A stretch of DNA of 8,660 nucleotides, taken from the NCBI GenBank assembly GCA_950071955.1, contig CATMOC010000130.1, forward strand, positions 1 through 8,660, given 5' to 3'. The DNA comes from an uncultured Mesorhizobium sp. (GTDB lineage: Bacteria; Pseudomonadota; Alphaproteobacteria; Rhizobiales; Rhizobiaceae). The translations under genes and the position numbers were made by a program. Under the pieces are notes generated by a model that was not told the origin of the DNA, did no database searches, and worked only from the letters and a program-made list of their open reading frames with translations. Of this stretch, positions 6,976 through 8,660 are shown piece after piece. How positions within the stretch are numbered: the stretch's first letter is position 1; each line of letters begins with the position of its first letter.

Positions 6976-6981
6976 CTCCCT
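6976..6981 (-). promoter_or_regulatory. Ribosome binding site deciding the TTG start of the exporter
   Basis: The minus strand reads AGGGAG, 6 bases before TTG at 6969. An in-frame TAA lies about 50 bases upstream of that TTG and no ATG or GTG comes between, so this site fixes the exporter start at TTG. Confidence 0.7.
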
Positions 6982-7020
6982 GGGTCGTTTTCCTCGGGCA
7001 GTTTCTTCTTATTGCCGCCG

Positions 7021-7347
7021 CTAGCGCGCGCAGCAGGAGGACAGGAGCGACCCCACCTCCCGTGAGAGCCGCGCCAGCGCCGGACGGTCGACCGTGTAGC
7101 GCGAGCGGCGGTTCTCCGGCTCGTAAAGCACCAGGCCGGCTTCCACCAGCACCTTCAGGTGCTGCGAGACGGTCGACTGCGCGAGGTCTATCTGCTCGAC
7201 GATCTCGCGGCAGCAGCAGGCATCCCGCGCGGAGAGATGGCGCAGGATCTTCAGTCGGGCGGGGTGGGCGAGCGCGGCGAGTTCCCGGGCAAGGATTTCG
7301 CCTTGGGCTTCAGTCCCCGCCGAGTCGGTCTGGGTGTCGAAAGTCAT
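7021..7347 (-). CDS. ArsR-family winged-helix repressor, probably metal-responsive
   Basis: A 108-residue ArsR/SmtB-type regulator; members dimerise and repress until a metal, metalloid or other effector releases DNA. It has the family block ALAHPARLKIL (25-35) and the recognition helix AQSTVSQHLKVL (56-67), followed by the wing (VLYEPENRRSRYTV). DACCCREIV (42-50) occupies the place of the metal-binding ELCVCDL motif of classical ArsR; Cys44-46, and perhaps the C-terminal Cys105-Cys106, are candidate ligands. The stop is TAG (7021-7023). It lies 51 bases ahead of the Atm1-type exporter, its likely target. A palindrome ends 2 bases before the ATG, implying autoregulation. The ATG has no obvious Shine-Dalgarno, consistent with a very short or absent leader. 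The effector could be an arsenical, a soft metal or a thiol-reactive compound; the sequence does not say which. Confidence 0.92.
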   Translation of the reverse strand: MTFDTQTDSAGTEAQGEILARELAALAHPARLKILRHLSARDACCCREIVEQIDLAQSTVSQHLKVLVEAGLVLYEPENRRSRYTVDRPALARLSREVGSLLSSCCAR

Positions 7348-7349
7348 CG

Positions 7350-7371
7350 TTCATCGTCGATAGACGATGAA
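7350..7371. promoter_or_regulatory. Perfect 9-4-9 palindrome, candidate ArsR-type operator
   Basis: TTCATCGTC (7350-7358) and GACGATGAA (7363-7371) are perfect inverted arms around GATA. The site ends 2 bases from the regulator's ATG and overlaps its candidate -10 region, the expected place for an autorepression operator. The left arm also forms a tandem TCATCGT repeat with 7344-7350. Size and symmetry fit a winged-helix dimer; binding is inferred. Confidence 0.65.
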
Positions 7372-7385
7372 TTCGCCGGATGCAA
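7357..7385 (-). promoter_or_regulatory. Candidate promoter of arsR and exporter operon
   Basis: On the minus strand, TTGCAT (7385-7380) and TATCGA (7362-7357) are spaced by 17 bases, a weak sigma-70-like pair; only the -35 TTG and the -10 TAT match well. Transcription would start within a few bases of the ATG at 7347, giving an almost leaderless message. The -10 element lies inside the palindrome, so a bound repressor would block polymerase. Confidence 0.35.
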
Positions 7386-7459
7386 GCGCGGATGCGACCT
7401 TGCCGTGCCGGGACAATCGACAAGGGGATAGCGGGAGGCCGCGGATAAGCAGCGGGTGC

Positions 7460-8660
7460 TCACTCGACGGTGGTGGTCGTCATCTGCTCGCCCATCGCGT
7501 TGAGATCGGCGGCTTCGCCTTCCGTGGACTTGTCCGGAACGCGGAAGACCTGGCCCGGCCAGATGCGGTCGGGGTCGGCAATCTGGTCCTGGTTGGCGAC
7601 GTAGATGGTCGAGTACCGCACGCCCCGCCCGTAGACGCGGCGCGAAATGCGCCAAAGCGTATCGCCGCGGCGGATGATGACGGCGCCCTGCACCGACTGG
7701 AGCTTTGGCGCGGTGATCTCGGCCGGCTCGGCCGGTTCGCCCGAACCGGGGGAAACGGCGGGGTCGGCGGCAGCAACCTTCTCCTGCGCCGGAGCGTCCG
7801 CGGGCGTCGTGGCGGTTGGCGCGACCGGCGTTTTCGCAGGGCCAGGATCGGCGGCGGCAACGTCCTGGGCCGCGGAGGGCCCGGGAGCGGTGGCAGGCTG
7901 GCCTGCCGGCTTTTCGGCAACCACCGGCGCATCGGCGCCGGGAGCCGGCGGAGCGGATGCGGCCTGCTCGGCGGGGGGAGACTTTTCCGTGCCGGTTGTC
8001 GGCCTCTTCGACGGTTCGTTCGCCACGATTTCTGCTGCCGGGGCGGGCGCGGCCTTCGGCTCGGGCATCGGCGCGGGCGCAACAACGGCAGGACCTTCCG
8101 ATACGGGCGGCGCGACGGCGGCGATGCTCTCGCCTTCCTCGCGCTGGAAGGGCACGGCGGCGCGCGCGACGACCTTGCGGCCGCCATCGTCGAGCAGGTC
8201 GGCGCGGATGATGTAGTCGCCGACCGGCAGGTCGCGCTCCGTCTCGATCAGGAAGCGGCCTCCCTCGGAGGCGACCGTCTCGCCCAGCAGGTATTCGTTG
8301 GCGTAGACGCGCACCACCATCTTCGGCGACGCCTGGCCGGCGACGAACACCTTGCGGCCCTCGATCTCGACGGCCTCGACGCGGACGGTCGGCCGGTCAG
8401 GGGACGGCGCCGGAGGGGTCGTCTCGGGAGCGGGCCGGACCGCCTGCTCGATGACCGGTTCGGTGGGCGTCGCGAGCGCCACCTGCTCTTCCCGGTTTCC
8501 AGTATCATCGGCCGGCGCGGCCTGCTCCTGCTCGCTGCCGGCGGGTGCGGCGAGCGCCGCCTGTTCTTCCTTCGGGACGGAGGGCGATTCGGCAACGGAA
8601 GGAGCCGTGCCGGCGGGCCTCTGGACGGGGGCATCGCCGTCGGCCGCCGGACGGCTTTCC
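7460..8660 (-). CDS. Ala/Pro-rich envelope protein with Ig-like and C-terminal LysM domains, 3' part
   Basis: The frame is open from the right edge to TGA at 7460-7462, about 399 visible residues, with the N-terminus outside the window. An Ala/Pro/Glu-rich low-complexity stretch comes first. A beta-rich Ig-like domain (about 8144-8386: VRVEAVEIEG through VARAAVPFQ) follows, then a second Ala/Pro-rich linker of roughly 150 residues. Last is a LysM domain (about 7532-7693) with RRGDTLWRIS, the YSTIYVANQDQI helix and IWPGQVFRVP, followed by a short TTTTVE tail. LysM domains bind the glycan chains of peptidoglycan, so a periplasmic or cell-wall location is expected, although no signal peptide is visible. 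A GTG at 8480-8482 could be read as a start, but the frame and the biased composition continue upstream, so it is probably internal. It ends 112 bases before the arsR-like gene; no clear terminator was seen between them. Confidence 0.85.
   Translation of the reverse strand, partial: ESRPAADGDAPVQRPAGTAPSVAESPSVPKEEQAALAAPAGSEQEQAAPADDTGNREEQVALATPTEPVIEQAVRPAPETTPPAPSPDRPTVRVEAVEIEGRKVFVAGQASPKMVVRVYANEYLLGETVASEGGRFLIETERDLPVGDYIIRADLLDDGGRKVVARAAVPFQREEGESIAAVAPPVSEGPAVVAPAPMPEPKAAPAPAAEIVANEPSKRPTTGTEKSPPAEQAASAPPAPGADAPVVAEKPAGQPATAPGPSAAQDVAAADPGPAKTPVAPTATTPADAPAQEKVAAADPAVSPGSGEPAEPAEITAPKLQSVQGAVIIRRGDTLWRISRRVYGRGVRYSTIYVANQDQIADPDRIWPGQVFRVPDKSTEGEAADLNAMGEQMTTTTVE

Noticed and set aside
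8480..8482. GTG as the start of the LysM protein
   Set aside because: The same frame stays open to the window edge with the same Ala/Pro/Glu-rich composition, and no Shine-Dalgarno with suitable spacing was recognised, so the gene most likely begins outside the window.

Overview
The window looks like chromosomal DNA of a GC-rich alphaproteobacterium, most likely Hyphomicrobiales (Rhizobiales: Mesorhizobium, Aminobacter, Nitratireductor or a relative). This rests on the short rhizobial-type phosphatidylserine decarboxylase, the HWE-family histidine kinase, the Atm1-type exporter and two promoter-like sites of the alphaproteobacterial general-stress (EcfG/RpoE2) type. No rRNA, tRNA, CRISPR array, insertion sequence or integrase was seen.

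Layout. Minus strand, left: the 5' part of psd (phosphatidylserine decarboxylase, running off base 1), preceded by a 260-base gap holding a GC-rich hairpin and an exact GGAAC-N16-CGTT match, then a small uncharacterised gene (858-1259). Plus strand, centre (1537-5005): a tight three-gene operon of kaiC, kaiB and a double-PAS HWE histidine kinase, with both junctions being 4-base ATGA overlaps. A GGAAC-N19-TT promoter-like site lies 62 bases before the kaiC start. Minus strand, right: an Atm1-type ABC exporter (TTG start, 5074-6969), an ArsR-family repressor with a Cys-rich sensor motif (7021-7347) whose start abuts a perfect 9-4-9 inverted repeat, and the 3' part of a large Ala/Pro-rich envelope protein with an Ig-like domain and a C-terminal LysM domain (running off base 8660).

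How the genes may work together. The central operon is a KaiA-less KaiBC timing or stress-adaptation module with its own sensor kinase but no response regulator in the window. KaiC keeps both ATPase sites and has a Ser-Ser pair at the usual Ser-Thr phosphorylation position. HWE/HisKA_2-type kinases often feed the PhyR-NepR-EcfG general stress pathway, and EcfG-like sites precede both kaiC and psd, so a link between this module and the general stress response is the most interesting hypothesis here; it is inference. Separately, arsR and the Atm1-type exporter look like one transcription unit for metal or glutathione-conjugate export, autoregulated at the palindrome. The plus-strand kai operon sits inside an otherwise all-minus-strand block, suggesting insertion between older neighbours.
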